A stretch of 64,000 nucleotides of DNA. Source: an uncultured Olsenella sp. Its GTDB lineage: Bacteria > Actinomycetota > Coriobacteriia > Coriobacteriales > Atopobiaceae. The stretch is taken from contig OMVJ01000002.1 of NCBI GenBank assembly GCA_900314495.1, forward strand, positions 122,535-186,534. Direction: 5' to 3'. Positions 17,499 to 25,450 of the stretch are shown here, in pieces. Position 1 is the first letter of the stretch, and the number at the start of each line of letters is the position of its first letter. Below the pieces are notes generated by a model. That model was not told where the DNA came from. It made no database searches and saw only the letters and a list, made by a program, of their open reading frames with translations. Position numbers and translations under genes: made by a program.

Positions 17499-18521
17499 AT
17501 GCAGAACCCATACGAGGACACTGACGACCAGCAGACGGTCCCCTACGTAATCCAAGACCCGACAACGGTTCGCGCGGCGCATGAGCAGGCACCCAAGGTC
17601 GAGGAGAAGTCCGAGGGCATTGCCATGGCGCCAGTCATTGGCTCGGCCCTGGCCGCGGTGACGTCGCTCCTCCTCACCAGCAGGATCGGCGTGGGAGGTG
17701 CCGTCGTGACGGCGGCCGTGGGCGCGGCCGTCACGACGCTCACCACTCAGATCTACACCCGCCTGGCCAAGGCGTCGGCAGAGAAGCTCAGGAACGTGGC
17801 CTCGGGCACCGGCCACGCCCAGCTGACGGGAGTGATGGACTCAAGCCAGCTTGACCAAGGGTACGCAGCCACCGGGTATGCCGGTTACGACCAAACCCAA
17901 GCCTACCAGGCCACGGGCTATGAGGCAGCGCCCGGCCAGGCGCGCGTCGCGCCCGCCGGCCTGCGCCAGGCGGCTGCCAAGCGTCACTCCAGCCAGGTGC
18001 GCAAGCGCGGAATCATCATCACGGTCATAGTGGCCTTGGTCACCGTTCTGGCCGCGGCAGCGGTGGTCGGCCTTGCCACGGCCGGCGAGGGCATTGGCCC
18101 CAAGACGCAGCCCATCATTGCCACCAGCACCGGGGACACGTCAAAGGACCAGGAGGCAAGCAGCCAGGCGAAGGGCACGGCCTCCACGGACGCCTCGCAG
18201 ACTGACGACGCCACCTCCACCAGCACCGGCACGGTCTCCGGCACCGCAACCGACCCCAACTCGTCGTCTGCCGGCACGTCTGACAACGGCGCGTCCACGA
18301 GCGGCCAGTCTTCCGCCGGCACCTCTGGCACCTCCAGCTCCACCTCTGGCTCTGGCGGCACGTCAAGCGGAACGGGCACGACGGACCCTGGCACCACCAA
18401 CGGTGGCGGAAACGGCGGGACCTCGGACACCCCCAGCAACAGCTCCGGCACCTCAGACTCCGACAACACGGCCGACCCAGCCACCCCTGCCAGCACGGGG
18501 GACGCCTCGGCCAGCAACTAG
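17499..18521 (+). CDS. Membrane protein with Ser/Thr/Gly-rich extracytoplasmic tail
   Basis: 340 residues from the ATG at 17499, preceded by GGGAAGGCACC. Residues about 42-85 form an Ala/Gly/Val-rich hydrophobic hairpin (PVIGSALAAVTSLLLTS, VGGAVVTAAVGAAVTTL). A Tyr/Gln/Gly-rich linker follows, then a transmembrane helix near residues 168-190 after a basic RKRG. The last 140 residues are almost entirely Ser, Thr, Gly, Asp and Asn. No enzyme domain is visible. The tail may be a glycosylated or flexible surface segment. The gene is alone and followed by a strong terminator. Confidence 0.75.
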   Translation: MQNPYEDTDDQQTVPYVIQDPTTVRAAHEQAPKVEEKSEGIAMAPVIGSALAAVTSLLLTSRIGVGGAVVTAAVGAAVTTLTTQIYTRLAKASAEKLRNVASGTGHAQLTGVMDSSQLDQGYAATGYAGYDQTQAYQATGYEAAPGQARVAPAGLRQAAAKRHSSQVRKRGIIITVIVALVTVLAAAAVVGLATAGEGIGPKTQPIIATSTGDTSKDQEASSQAKGTASTDASQTDDATSTSTGTVSGTATDPNSSSAGTSDNGASTSGQSSAGTSGTSSSTSGSGGTSSGTGTTDPGTTNGGGNGGTSDTPSNSSGTSDSDNTADPATPASTGDASASN

Positions 18522-18549
18522 CCGCCAAGGTCTCACAGGACCGCGACAA

Positions 18550-18585
18550 GGGCGGGCGACCAGCCACGTGGTTGGTCGCCCGCCC
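18550..18585. terminator. Terminator between convergent genes
   Basis: Perfect 13 bp GC-rich stem (arms starting GGGCGGGCGACC) with a 10 nt loop, then TGTTTG on the plus strand. It can serve the gene ending at 18521 and possibly the convergent gene ending at 18616. Confidence 0.75.
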
Positions 18586-18615
18586 TGTTTGCTCACCCGG
18601 CTACCCTGCGCCCTG

Positions 18616-19398
18616 CTACAGGTCACGCTTCTCCAACTCCTCAATCTCCTCTTCGACCTCTTCCTCAATGCGCTGCAGGGCCTCCACCTCGCGACGGGTG
18701 TTCTCCACCTCGGTGCGCACGTTGGTGATGAAGCGCGTGGCGACGAAGGCGATGATGCTGACGATCCAGCCGCAGCGGTAGCCCATAAAGGAGGATCCGA
18801 TGGCCACAACGACCGCGCCAAGCAGGAAGGCGCCCACGATGGAGAGGTAGCTGACGGCGCGGCGGGCAGCACCCGGGCGGTGGTGCGCCACGGCCTCATA
18901 GAGGTTCTCGGCAAAGGAGCGCAGGTTGCCGGTGCAGAAGATGGACGAGTAGGCGGAGCTGGCACCAAACTTGCGGAAGTTCTCGAACAGCATGGCCGCC
19001 GTGAAGGAGATCACGGAGTTCACGGCCAGCTCCGGCACCTCCTCGGGAATGACACACAGGGCGAGAAAGACGACGATCTCCAAGTAGAGCACGAAGCGCT
19101 GCATCTTGAAGTGGTCGCGGTGGTGCAGCCTGTCCACGGCCCACTTGGAGAAGAGGATTCCCACCAGGAACGAGGTGATGGGCACCAGGTAGTGGACCAC
19201 GCCGGGTGCGTCCAGCTGTGCCAGGTGGACGGCAAAGAGCACGCAGTTGCCCGTCTGGCCGGTTGCGAAGACCTTGCCCTGGGTGAGGTAGCTGTAGGCG
19301 TCCATGCAGCCGCCAGTCATGGTCACCAGGATGCCCAGGAGCGTCCGCTCCCTAAACTCGACGGATTGGTATACCTTCTCGGCGGTCAGCGCGTCCAT
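18616..19398 (-). CDS. DUF1275 (YoaK-type) membrane protein
   Basis: 260 residues with about six membrane helices and the family opening TLLGILVTMTGGCMDAYSYL, then GKVFATGQTGNCVLFAVHLA and SIFCTGNLRSF, the second half repeating the TGN element. Function of DUF1275 proteins is unsettled; they are usually described as YoaK-like membrane proteins. The final 35 residues form a highly charged coiled coil (EEEVEEEIEELEKRDL), an addition beyond the core family. Single gene, divergent from the small gene at 19520. Confidence 0.85.
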   Translation of the reverse strand: MDALTAEKVYQSVEFRERTLLGILVTMTGGCMDAYSYLTQGKVFATGQTGNCVLFAVHLAQLDAPGVVHYLVPITSFLVGILFSKWAVDRLHHRDHFKMQRFVLYLEIVVFLALCVIPEEVPELAVNSVISFTAAMLFENFRKFGASSAYSSIFCTGNLRSFAENLYEAVAHHRPGAARRAVSYLSIVGAFLLGAVVVAIGSSFMGYRCGWIVSIIAFVATRFITNVRTEVENTRREVEALQRIEEEVEEEIEELEKRDL

Positions 19399-19519
19399 GA
19401 GAATCTCCCGTGCAGAGGAACGTTCAGCCCCACCGCGCGGCGGGGCTGGAGAATACTACTGGAAGACGATGGTAACCCCGCGGTTGGCGCCGGGCGCACA
19501 AGACGTTTGGGAGGCACAC

Positions 19520-19822
19520 ATGGAGCTGGGTGTGGAACGCGCAACGGCGCAGCTCATTGCCGCCATTGAGGACATGGGCTACCCGCGCGAGTTCGGCGTG
19601 GTACTGGCGGGCGAGCTCAGGAGCGAGAGGGCGATCGTACGCATGACCTCCTACCTGCGACAGACCGGCTTCCAGCCGCCCGAGGAGATTGCCGACGAGA
19701 TGCTGGCCATCTGCGCCGACCGCGACCGCTGGGTGGAGCAGAAGAAGAGCGAGTACGCCAACGCCAAGATCACGGAATTCTACAACCGGCCAAGGGAGTC
19801 GGAGGACGAGGACGGCGAGTGA
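19520..19822 (+). CDS. Small conserved-looking protein, unknown function
   Basis: 100 residues, start ATG at 19520 with GGGAGG 5 nt upstream; the longer in-frame extension has no ribosome site. Predicted to be helical and soluble (TAQLIAAIEDMGYPREFG, LAGELRSERAIVRMTSYL), with an acidic C-terminus (PRESEDEDGE). I recognise no family. The gene ends 7 nt before the convergent ABC ATPase gene. Confidence 0.7.
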   Translation: MELGVERATAQLIAAIEDMGYPREFGVVLAGELRSERAIVRMTSYLRQTGFQPPEEIADEMLAICADRDRWVEQKKSEYANAKITEFYNRPRESEDEDGE

Positions 19823-19829
19823 CACCGCC

Positions 19830-20612
19830 CTACTCCCCCAGCAGCTCCAACACGTGGCGCTTGCACTGCAGGAACTCCGGCGTGAGCGCGAACTCCGCCG
19901 CCGTCTGTCCCGCTGCCGCGCGCGGCACCTGCACCTCCTCCGCGATGTGGCTGGGCACGCCCGCGCTGGGGGTGCCGTCCAGCACGTAGATGCGGCTGGC
20001 CATGCTCACGGCCTCGTCCACGTCGTGCGTGATGGCCAGGGTGGCAATGCCCAGGTCGTGGGCCATATCGCAGTACCAGCTGCGCATGTCCACGCGCGTG
20101 AGGGCGTCCAGGGCGGAGAAGGGCTCGTCCAAGAGGGTCACGTCGTTGCCCATGAGGTAGGTGCGCAGGAAGGCCGCGCGCTGCCGCATGCCGCCGGACA
20201 GCTGCGAGGGCCAGCTCTGCTCCGTGCCGGCAAGGCCGAAGCGCTCGAAGAGCGGGGCTGCCTTCTGGCGGGCCGCCGCCTTGTCCATGCCGCCAATGAC
20301 CAGCGGGAGCGACACGTTGTCGATGATGCGCTTGCTGGGCAGCAGCAGGTCCTTCTGCAGCATGTAGCTCACGTGGCCCGGCTGGCCCGTGATGGGCTTG
20401 CCGTGCAGCAGGACCTGGCCCTCCATGGGCTGCGTCAGGCCGGAGAGCGCGTGCAGGATGGTGGTCTTGCCGCAGCCGGACCGGCCGACCATGCAGACGA
20501 CCTCGCCAGGCGCCACGTGGAGCGTGATGTCGCGCACCACTATGTGCTCGCCGTCCCACGAGAGCGTGAGGTGCTGCGCCTCCAGCGCGGCCGTCTGCGT
20601 TTGGTCTGCCAT
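19830..20612 (-). CDS. thiZ: ABC transporter ATPase, thiamine-precursor type
   Basis: ATP-binding subunit of the TPP-riboswitch-controlled importer. 260 residues with Walker A GRSGCGKTT, a Q-loop (YMLQKDLLLP), signature LSGGMRQR, Walker B VTLLDEPFSALD and the H-loop AITHDVDEA. The closest families by pattern are SsuB/TauB/ThiZ; ThiZ is preferred because of the riboswitch and the NMT1-type binding protein. It is the last gene of the operon, 3 nt after the binding-protein gene. Confidence 0.87.
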   Translation of the reverse strand: MADQTQTAALEAQHLTLSWDGEHIVVRDITLHVAPGEVVCMVGRSGCGKTTILHALSGLTQPMEGQVLLHGKPITGQPGHVSYMLQKDLLLPSKRIIDNVSLPLVIGGMDKAAARQKAAPLFERFGLAGTEQSWPSQLSGGMRQRAAFLRTYLMGNDVTLLDEPFSALDALTRVDMRSWYCDMAHDLGIATLAITHDVDEAVSMASRIYVLDGTPSAGVPSHIAEEVQVPRAAAGQTAAEFALTPEFLQCKRHVLELLGE

Positions 20613-20615
20613 GCC

Positions 20616-21689
20616 CTAGGCCTCCAGGTAGTCCGTGGTGTAGCCGGCGTTCACGTCCAGCTGCTTCTCCACCAGGTTGTTGTCGTTCAGCCACTGGTAG
20701 AAGCGGCTCCAGCGATCGGGGTCGATGACGCCCCAGCTGGAGGCGTCGGCCGTGTACTGGCCGGCCAGGTACTCGGCGCTCTTGGCCACCAGGTCCGCAT
20801 CCAGCTCCGGCACCTGCTGGCACAGGATGTCCGCGGCCTCCTTGGGGTTGTCAACACAGAACTCGTAGCCCTTCTTGCAGGCGCGCAGGAAGGCCTTGGT
20901 CACGTCCGGGTTGGCGGCCACGAAGTCGTTGTTGCCGGCGATGACCGGGGTGTAGTAGTCAAAGGTGTCGTCGGTATCCACGAAGGTGAAGTGGTTGACC
21001 TCCACGCCCTGCAGCGCGGCCTGCTGCACGGCCCAGCCCTCGTACACCCACACGGCGTCGTACATCTTGGCCTGCAGGCCCGCCACGTCGTCGTCGGTCT
21101 CGTACGGGACCAGGGTGACCTTGCTCCAGTCGCCACCGTCCTTCTCCACGCACTGCTTCATCATGGCCTGCTCGATGGGCATCTCCCACGTGGTGTATGT
21201 GTGGCCCTCCAGCGCGCCGAAGTGCGTGATGTCGTCCTCCTTGCGGCTCATGATGGAGCTGGTGTTGTGCTGGATCACCGCCGCCAGGGCCTCGATGGGC
21301 ATGGGGTTGTCGGACGCCAGCGAGTTGGCGATGTAGTCCTGGTAGGAGATGCCGAACTGCGCCTGGCCGGAGCCGATGACCTGCTCCGCGGAGCCGTCCG
21401 CCGGCTGGATGATGGTCACGTCCAGGCCCTCGTCCTTGAAGTAGCCCTTGGCCTGCGCCACGTAGATGCCCGTGTGGTTGGTGTTGGGGGTGTAGTCCAG
21501 GCAGAAGTTGATCTGCGTGGCGTCGCCGGAGGTGGCGGAGCTGCCCGTCTCGCCCTCCGCCGCGGAAGAGCCGGCCGCCTGGGCACCGGAGTTGTCGTAC
21601 GAGCCGCAGCCGGCAAGGGCCAGCGCGCCCGCCGCAAGGCCGGTGCCGGCAACGAAGGACCTGCGAGAAACGTTGTTGAGGTTGAGCAT
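20616..21689 (-). CDS. thiY: NMT1/ThiY-like substrate-binding lipoprotein
   Basis: Extracytoplasmic binding protein, probably for the pyrimidine precursor of thiamine (HMP or formylaminopyrimidine). 357 residues. The N-terminus is a combined twin-arginine/lipoprotein signal: SRRSFVAG followed by LALAGC with Cys28 as the lipidation site. The mature part starts after a Ser/Gly linker and has the NMT1/THI5-like pattern: FCLDYTPNTNHTGIYVAQ, GYFKDEGLDV, QFGISYQDY. It lies 1 nt after the permease gene stop. Confidence 0.88.
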   Translation of the reverse strand: MLNLNNVSRRSFVAGTGLAAGALALAGCGSYDNSGAQAAGSSAAEGETGSSATSGDATQINFCLDYTPNTNHTGIYVAQAKGYFKDEGLDVTIIQPADGSAEQVIGSGQAQFGISYQDYIANSLASDNPMPIEALAAVIQHNTSSIMSRKEDDITHFGALEGHTYTTWEMPIEQAMMKQCVEKDGGDWSKVTLVPYETDDDVAGLQAKMYDAVWVYEGWAVQQAALQGVEVNHFTFVDTDDTFDYYTPVIAGNNDFVAANPDVTKAFLRACKKGYEFCVDNPKEAADILCQQVPELDADLVAKSAEYLAGQYTADASSWGVIDPDRWSRFYQWLNDNNLVEKQLDVNAGYTTDYLEA

Positions 21690-21690
21690 C

Positions 21691-22464
21691 CTACTGCTTC
21701 CTTTCTGCCCTCTGCCAGGGCATGCAGACGCGCTGGAGGCCGTCCACGACCTTCATCAGCGCCAGGGAAAGCGCCGAGATCAGGATGATCACGGCGAACA
21801 TCTTGTCGTAAGAGAAGGACTTGCGCACGCGCGTCATGTACACGCCCAGGCCACTGAAGCCGCCCAGCCACTCGGCGATGACGGCGCCCACGATGGCGTA
21901 GGTGGCGGAGATGCGCAGGCCGCTGAAGAACTCGTTGGCCGCGGCGGGCAGCTTCACGTTGAGGAAGATCTGCAGGCGGCTGGCACCCATGGTGCGCATG
22001 AGGTCCAGCATGTCAGGGTCAACCGAGCGGAAGCCGCTCACCAGGGAGACCGTGATGGGGAAGAAGGTGGAGATGACCACCAGCACCACCTTGGGTGCCA
22101 GCCCGTAGCCCATCCACAGCACCAGAAGCGGCGCTATGGCCACGGTGGGGATGGTCTGGCTGATGGTGACCAGCGGGTCCAGCGCCAGGAACACGGCCTC
22201 AAAGCGGTCCATGAGCACGGCCACCACGAAGCCCACGGCCACGCCGATGACCAGGCCCAGCGCGGCCTCCACCAGCGTGGTCACGGAGTGGCTGAGCAAG
22301 AGGCCGATGTCCCCCACCAGCGCGGCAACCACCTGGGTGGGGCTGGGCAGCATGAAGTTGGGCACTATTCCCACGGCCACCACGAACTGCCAGATGGCAA
22401 GGATTGCCGCAATGGTCGCGAGCGGCACGCCGATGCGGCGTGCGCGGCTGGGGCTAGGCTGCAT
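21691..22464 (-). CDS. thiX: ABC transporter permease, thiamine-precursor type
   Basis: Membrane subunit of the importer. 257 residues with about six helices and the BPD-type EAA loop (LPAAANEFFSGLRISATYAI). The N-terminal helix IGVPLATIAAILAIWQF is typical of SsuC/ThiX permeases. Its ATG lies within the end of the upstream thiamine-binding gene (11 nt overlap), so the two are coupled. Confidence 0.88.
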   Translation of the reverse strand: MQPSPSRARRIGVPLATIAAILAIWQFVVAVGIVPNFMLPSPTQVVAALVGDIGLLLSHSVTTLVEAALGLVIGVAVGFVVAVLMDRFEAVFLALDPLVTISQTIPTVAIAPLLVLWMGYGLAPKVVLVVISTFFPITVSLVSGFRSVDPDMLDLMRTMGASRLQIFLNVKLPAAANEFFSGLRISATYAIVGAVIAEWLGGFSGLGVYMTRVRKSFSYDKMFAVIILISALSLALMKVVDGLQRVCMPWQRAERKQ

Positions 22465-22792
22465 TTTCGGCCTTGACCTGGAACTCGGTGTCCGTCTGGT
22501 GGTACTTGCCCACCTTGTGCTCCGTGGTCATGACGGCGCCTTCGGGGCGGTAGTCAATCTTCACGTAGCTTGCCATCTTCTTGCAGCCGGCCTTGGCACC
22601 CACCAGCTGGCAGTTCTTCACGATCTCCATGCAGGTGTCGTAGTCGCCCTCGATGGCCGTCTCGAACGGGCCCACGAAGTAGTCGATCCCCGTGGAATCG
22701 ATGTAGGCGATAACGGCGTCCACCACGCGGCAGATCTCGTCGTCGTCCTTGGCGTCCATGGGCAGGAACTGAATCGCCACGCTACACTCCAT
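22454..22792 (-). CDS. Thiamine-binding (MTH1187/YkoF-like) small protein
   Basis: First gene of the riboswitch operon: 112 residues starting MECSVAIQFLPM, with GGAAGGGAG 5 nt before the ATG. The pattern (FLPMDAKDDDEICRVVDAVI, YFVGPFETAIEGD) fits the MTH1187/YkoF ferredoxin-like thiamine-binding family. Such proteins bind thiamine or HMP in the cytosol and are often encoded beside thiamine transporters. It contains two cysteines in NCQLVGAKAGC. Expression should be repressed by thiamine pyrophosphate through the leader. Confidence 0.85.
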   Translation of the reverse strand: MECSVAIQFLPMDAKDDDEICRVVDAVIAYIDSTGIDYFVGPFETAIEGDYDTCMEIVKNCQLVGAKAGCKKMASYVKIDYRPEGAVMTTEHKVGKYHQTDTEFQVKAENAA

Positions 22793-22822
22793 ACGCACTC
22801 CCTTCCGGCACGGGGGCACGAA

Positions 22823-22853
22823 AGAGGCCCCGCGCCACCGACGCAGGGCCTCT
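22823..22853 (-). terminator. Leader hairpin: riboswitch-controlled terminator candidate
   Basis: Minus-strand AGAGGCCCTGCG pairs with CGCGGGGCCTCT (one mismatch) around a 7 nt loop, then TTTCG. It lies about 20 nt after the TPP aptamer and 30 nt before the first gene, the usual place for an expression platform. The short U-run makes pure intrinsic termination only moderately convincing. Confidence 0.6.
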
Positions 22854-22869
22854 CGATTCTTCTCCGAGT

Positions 22870-22966
22870 GCTTTGGTCCCTACGCTGGCATTATCCAGAC
22901 AGGTTCTACGGGTCGGGGCCGCACGCGGGCTCCCCTCTCAGCCGGACTGACTCCAGCTCCCCAGTA
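22870..22966 (-). ncRNA. TPP riboswitch (THI element)
   Basis: On the minus strand the conserved aptamer elements occur in order: GGGGAGC, GCTGAGAG, GACCC, GAACCTG, CTGGATAATGCCAGC and GTAGGGA. These are the diagnostic thi-box strings that bind the pyrimidine and pyrophosphate halves of TPP. The aptamer begins about 7 nt after the TATAAT box, so it starts almost at the transcript's 5' end. It governs the four-gene thiamine-precursor transporter operon. Confidence 0.95.
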
Positions 22967-22972
22967 CGCGCG

Positions 22973-22981
22973 ATTATAGCA
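22973..22981 (-). promoter_or_regulatory. Extended -10 promoter of the TPP operon
   Basis: Minus-strand TGCTATAAT, a perfect TATAAT with the extended -10 TG. The region where a -35 would lie is inside the palindromic repeat at 22981-23011 and is not consensus (AGGACC). The TG itself comes from the end of that repeat. Confidence 0.75.
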
Positions 22982-23011
22982 TGAGACAGGGGGACGGTCC
23001 TTTTGTCTCAT
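22981..23011 (+). repeat. GGGGACG palindromic repeat, copy A1
   Basis: 31 bp imperfect palindrome with arms ATGAGACA/TGTCTCAT and core GGGGGACGGTCC. If transcribed in this orientation nearly all positions pair, counting three G-U wobbles. One of seven related elements in this window. Confidence 0.85.
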
Positions 23012-23042
23012 CGTGTCAAGAGAGAAACGTCCCCCTGACACG
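23012..23042 (-). repeat. GGGGACG palindromic repeat, copy A2
   Basis: Adjacent to copy A1 but in the opposite orientation, with arms CGTGTCA/TGACACG and core GGGGGACGTTT. It ends 2 nt after the stop codon of the Rpn-like gene and could act as its terminator. Confidence 0.8.
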
Positions 23043-23044
23043 CG

Positions 23045-23977
23045 TCACGCCTGCGACTTCAGGGCCTCGATCGTGCTTGCAATCAGGTCCTTGTCCACGC
23101 CCTTCTCTGCGAGCGCGGCCGCAAGCCGGTCCATTCCCTGGTCACGTCCCTGCTCAAGGCCCTGCTCAAGGCCCTGCTGGAGACCGCGCTCGCGAGCCTC
23201 CTTCTCCGCTTGCTCCGCCTTCGCAAGCTTGTCCGTAAGGAGTTCCAGCACTTCTCCGCCCATGGCTGCATCCACCTTCCTACGCAAGTCCTCGTACGAG
23301 TCGAGCAAGTAATCTGACACCTTAAGTATAAGCTCCACCATCTCCTGAAGCTGCGTTGTGCCACCATCCTCAACAGCCATTCGTTCGAGCCCACTGCGCA
23401 CCTCGGAGCACTCCGCAATGAGCTGCGCGGTGCGTACGTCATCGCCCTGAATCTGCCCCAGCACGCGCTCATAGCGCATGAGGAAGTACGGCAGCATGAT
23501 GAGCAGGCGCTTCTGCAGCATCTGGCTGGTGGAGTAGCTTTGCACCTTCACCACCCGCGCGTGGTAAATGAGCGAGTCCCCCTCGGGCGAATTCACCTTC
23601 ACCTCCAACATGTCTGGAGTCGAGCTGGTGCTCCGTAGGTACATGACGCACGACTCGGGAAGGTTGACCTCGAAGGGCGCACCCTCCGCAAGGGTCTGCT
23701 CCAAGGCGATGGCAAAGTCGTATTCGATCATGCGCACCGCCATGTTGGAGTCGTGCGTGCTCTGGCACTCTATGTGGTAAATCTTATGACCCACCCTGAA
23801 GACCGAGTCGTCAACAATCGTCCCGCGCACGGTTTGGTGCTCGTCATTGAGTTGCACCACCGGCGTGTCTCGCGGGTAGGTTCGCCCAAAGCTCTCGTTC
23901 ACAAAGGGGACTATGAGCTGGGGCATCTTGTGAATCATGGTCTTGAAGACCGAGTCGAATACAGCGCTGTCCGCCAT
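23045..23977 (-). CDS. Rpn/PD-(D/E)XK nuclease-family transposase-like protein
   Basis: 310 residues. It resembles the Rpn (recombination-promoting nuclease) / PD-(D/E)XK family found in many scattered copies in gut bacteria: DSVFKTMIHKMPQLIVPFVN at the start, then a nuclease-like core with Asp in GTIVDDSVFRV and Glu-x-Gln in YHIECQS (a variant of the E-x-K motif), and YDFAIALEQ. A long helical C-terminus ends in a tandem EQGLEQGLEQGRDQG repeat. Codon use is less GC-biased than its neighbours. It sits between GGGGACG repeats and is likely acquired. Confidence 0.8.
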   Translation of the reverse strand: MADSAVFDSVFKTMIHKMPQLIVPFVNESFGRTYPRDTPVVQLNDEHQTVRGTIVDDSVFRVGHKIYHIECQSTHDSNMAVRMIEYDFAIALEQTLAEGAPFEVNLPESCVMYLRSTSSTPDMLEVKVNSPEGDSLIYHARVVKVQSYSTSQMLQKRLLIMLPYFLMRYERVLGQIQGDDVRTAQLIAECSEVRSGLERMAVEDGGTTQLQEMVELILKVSDYLLDSYEDLRRKVDAAMGGEVLELLTDKLAKAEQAEKEARERGLQQGLEQGLEQGRDQGMDRLAAALAEKGVDKDLIASTIEALKSQA

Positions 23978-24010
23978 GGTTGCTCCCTCCGCTGGTCTAT
24001 GAACTGACAG

Positions 24011-24196
24011 TTAGAAGGGCTCACGGTGAACGACACCGCCGCACTTGGGGCATACGAGCGCAAGATATGGAAAAACGGCACATGGGTGTCCTCGCATGAA
24101 GGGCCGAACAGTATCTGTTCGCTCGAGAACGCCCGCCACGGATTGAAAGCCCCCGACGCAGAACCCCTGCGCAACGAGAACCCCGTATAGCCGCAT
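24011..24196 (-). CDS. Possible small Cys-rich ORF upstream of the Rpn-like gene
   Basis: 61 codons from an ATG at 24196. The only suggestive feature is a C-terminal CPKCGGVVHREPF, which resembles one half of a zinc ribbon; there is also a Cys in the first third. There is no clear ribosome site and GC3 bias is weak, so it may be a remnant or chance. It lies inside the repeat-bracketed segment with the Rpn-like gene. Confidence 0.2.
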   Translation of the reverse strand: MRLYGVLVAQGFCVGGFQSVAGVLERTDTVRPFMRGHPCAVFPYLALVCPKCGGVVHREPF

Positions 24197-24315
24197 GTCA
24201 ACACGTATGAGGGTACACGGCCCGGACCGCAAAGACGCGTATCGACAACCGCTCCCTCCAAGCAATGGCAGTATATCATAGCGATGAGACCGCGTATATG
24301 TTCTTCTTTGGAACT

Positions 24316-24352
24316 GGGCGTGACAAAAGGGAAACGTCCCCCTGTCTCGCCC
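24316..24352 (-). repeat. GGGGACG palindromic repeat, copy B
   Basis: Minus-strand copy with extended GGGCG/CGCCC outer arms, GAGACAGGGGGACG and CTTTTGTC. It starts 1 nt after the acyltransferase stop codon and may double as its terminator. Confidence 0.8.
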
Positions 24353-24353
24353 C

Positions 24354-25448
24354 TCACAACCAGCGGCGGAAGCCCGGCAGACGCTTGAGCAGCCAGGCCA
24401 CGGCAACAGAGCCGGCAAGCGAGACCACGAACATGGCGGCCTCGTACGCCACGGGTGGCACCGCGGCCACGGGTACCAGCCGCACGAACAGGTGCTGGAA
24501 GACCGTGTGCACCAGGTAGATGGCAAAGCTCAGGTTGGCAATGCCGCGGAAGAGGGGGTGCTCCCCCATAGGCACGCCACCCAGGAAGCGCCGCAGCCCC
24601 AGAAACACGGCCACGGAGTACACGCAGATGAGCGGGTCCTCGGGCTCGTACGCCGGGGTGGCGTTCCCCTGCAGGTAGTAGAGCAGGACCGCAAGCGCGG
24701 CCGCGCCCAGCGCGCAGGCTATACCCGCCACCGCCCAACGCCGGTTGAAGCTCAGGTAGGTGTGGGCGTAGTAGCCCAGCAGGTAGTACACGGCTGCGGC
24801 GGGCAACGTCACATAGAACGTTGTAAGCTCAAGGTCGAAGACGATGTTCGCCGTTGGCACCGCCATGACCAGCGCCACGCACGCCATAAGCACGAACCGC
24901 ATCTCCTGGCGGGAGGCATGGGCAGTGAAGGCACGGAACAAGGGCGTGAGCAGGTACAGACCGATGAGCGCGTAGAGGTACCACAGGTGCCCCCAGCTCT
25001 TGGCCTCCAGCACGTGAAGGGCGGCCTCCCCCACCACGGCAAGGCTGAGCGCACCCGCATCCAGCGCGGACTCGATTATGGCCATCGCGAAGCCTATGGT
25101 GGCCAGCACGCAGACCATGCGAACCACGTAGCGGCGGAGCTTGGGCAGGCCCATCTCCTTCTGTGGGTTCAGCAGCAGGGCACCGGAGATCATGAGAAAC
25201 ACGGGCACGCCCCACCGCGTGAGCGCGGTGTCCACCCACAAGGTCACCGCGTAGCGCGCGGACGGAAGGTCCCCGTTAAGGCGCGTGGTAACAAGCACAT
25301 GCAGGAAGACGATGGCCAGGCATCCCAGCGCCCGGCCCCAGTCCAGGTAGCCTATGCGGCCGGTGCCGCCAGACGCGCCCTGGCCGGCGGGAACCGCCGC
25401 GCCAGCCGCATTGGTCCCGTCCCCCTGCTCGCAACCAACGCCAGCCAA
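24354..25448 (-). CDS. Acyltransferase-3 family membrane protein
   Basis: Predicted integral membrane O-acyltransferase that modifies a cell-surface glycan. 364 residues, ten or so helices, with the family opening RIGYLDWGRALGCLAIVFLH, whose His is the conserved catalytic position, followed by the WVDTALTRWGVPVFLMISG motif and KSWGHLWYLYALIGLYLLTP. The start is TTG at 25448: GAGGAGG lies 7 nt upstream and overlaps the gatD end. It begins 2 nt after gatD, so it is the last gene of the amaP-to-gatD operon. Confidence 0.88.
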   Translation of the reverse strand: MAGVGCEQGDGTNAAGAAVPAGQGASGGTGRIGYLDWGRALGCLAIVFLHVLVTTRLNGDLPSARYAVTLWVDTALTRWGVPVFLMISGALLLNPQKEMGLPKLRRYVVRMVCVLATIGFAMAIIESALDAGALSLAVVGEAALHVLEAKSWGHLWYLYALIGLYLLTPLFRAFTAHASRQEMRFVLMACVALVMAVPTANIVFDLELTTFYVTLPAAAVYYLLGYYAHTYLSFNRRWAVAGIACALGAAALAVLLYYLQGNATPAYEPEDPLICVYSVAVFLGLRRFLGGVPMGEHPLFRGIANLSFAIYLVHTVFQHLFVRLVPVAAVPPVAYEAAMFVVSLAGSVAVAWLLKRLPGFRRWL

Positions 25449-25450
25449 GG

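Larger units (their letters stand above)
23978..24353. other. 376 bp region upstream of the Rpn-like gene
   Basis: Less GC-rich than the surroundings. It holds a weak candidate small ORF (24011-24196, minus) and repeat copy B. I see no RNA gene. On the minus strand a TTGACA occurs just before the small ORF, with no good -10 at the right distance. Confidence 0.5.

Noticed and set aside
19689..21788. Very long plus-strand open frame opposite the thiamine-precursor ABC genes
   Set aside because: It runs antisense to thiZ/thiY, is rich in Val, Gly, His, Leu and Arg, and has no domain pattern; a GC-bias shadow. The same holds for long plus-strand frames at 2003-3061, 3524-4852, 25950-27776, 31352-33412, 50602-52293 and 52155-53480.
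24011..24526. 171-codon minus-strand ORF spanning the acyltransferase 3' end
   Set aside because: Its first two-thirds overlap the acyltransferase gene in another frame with Cys/Trp/Pro-rich sequence; only the last 61 codons were kept as a low-confidence candidate.
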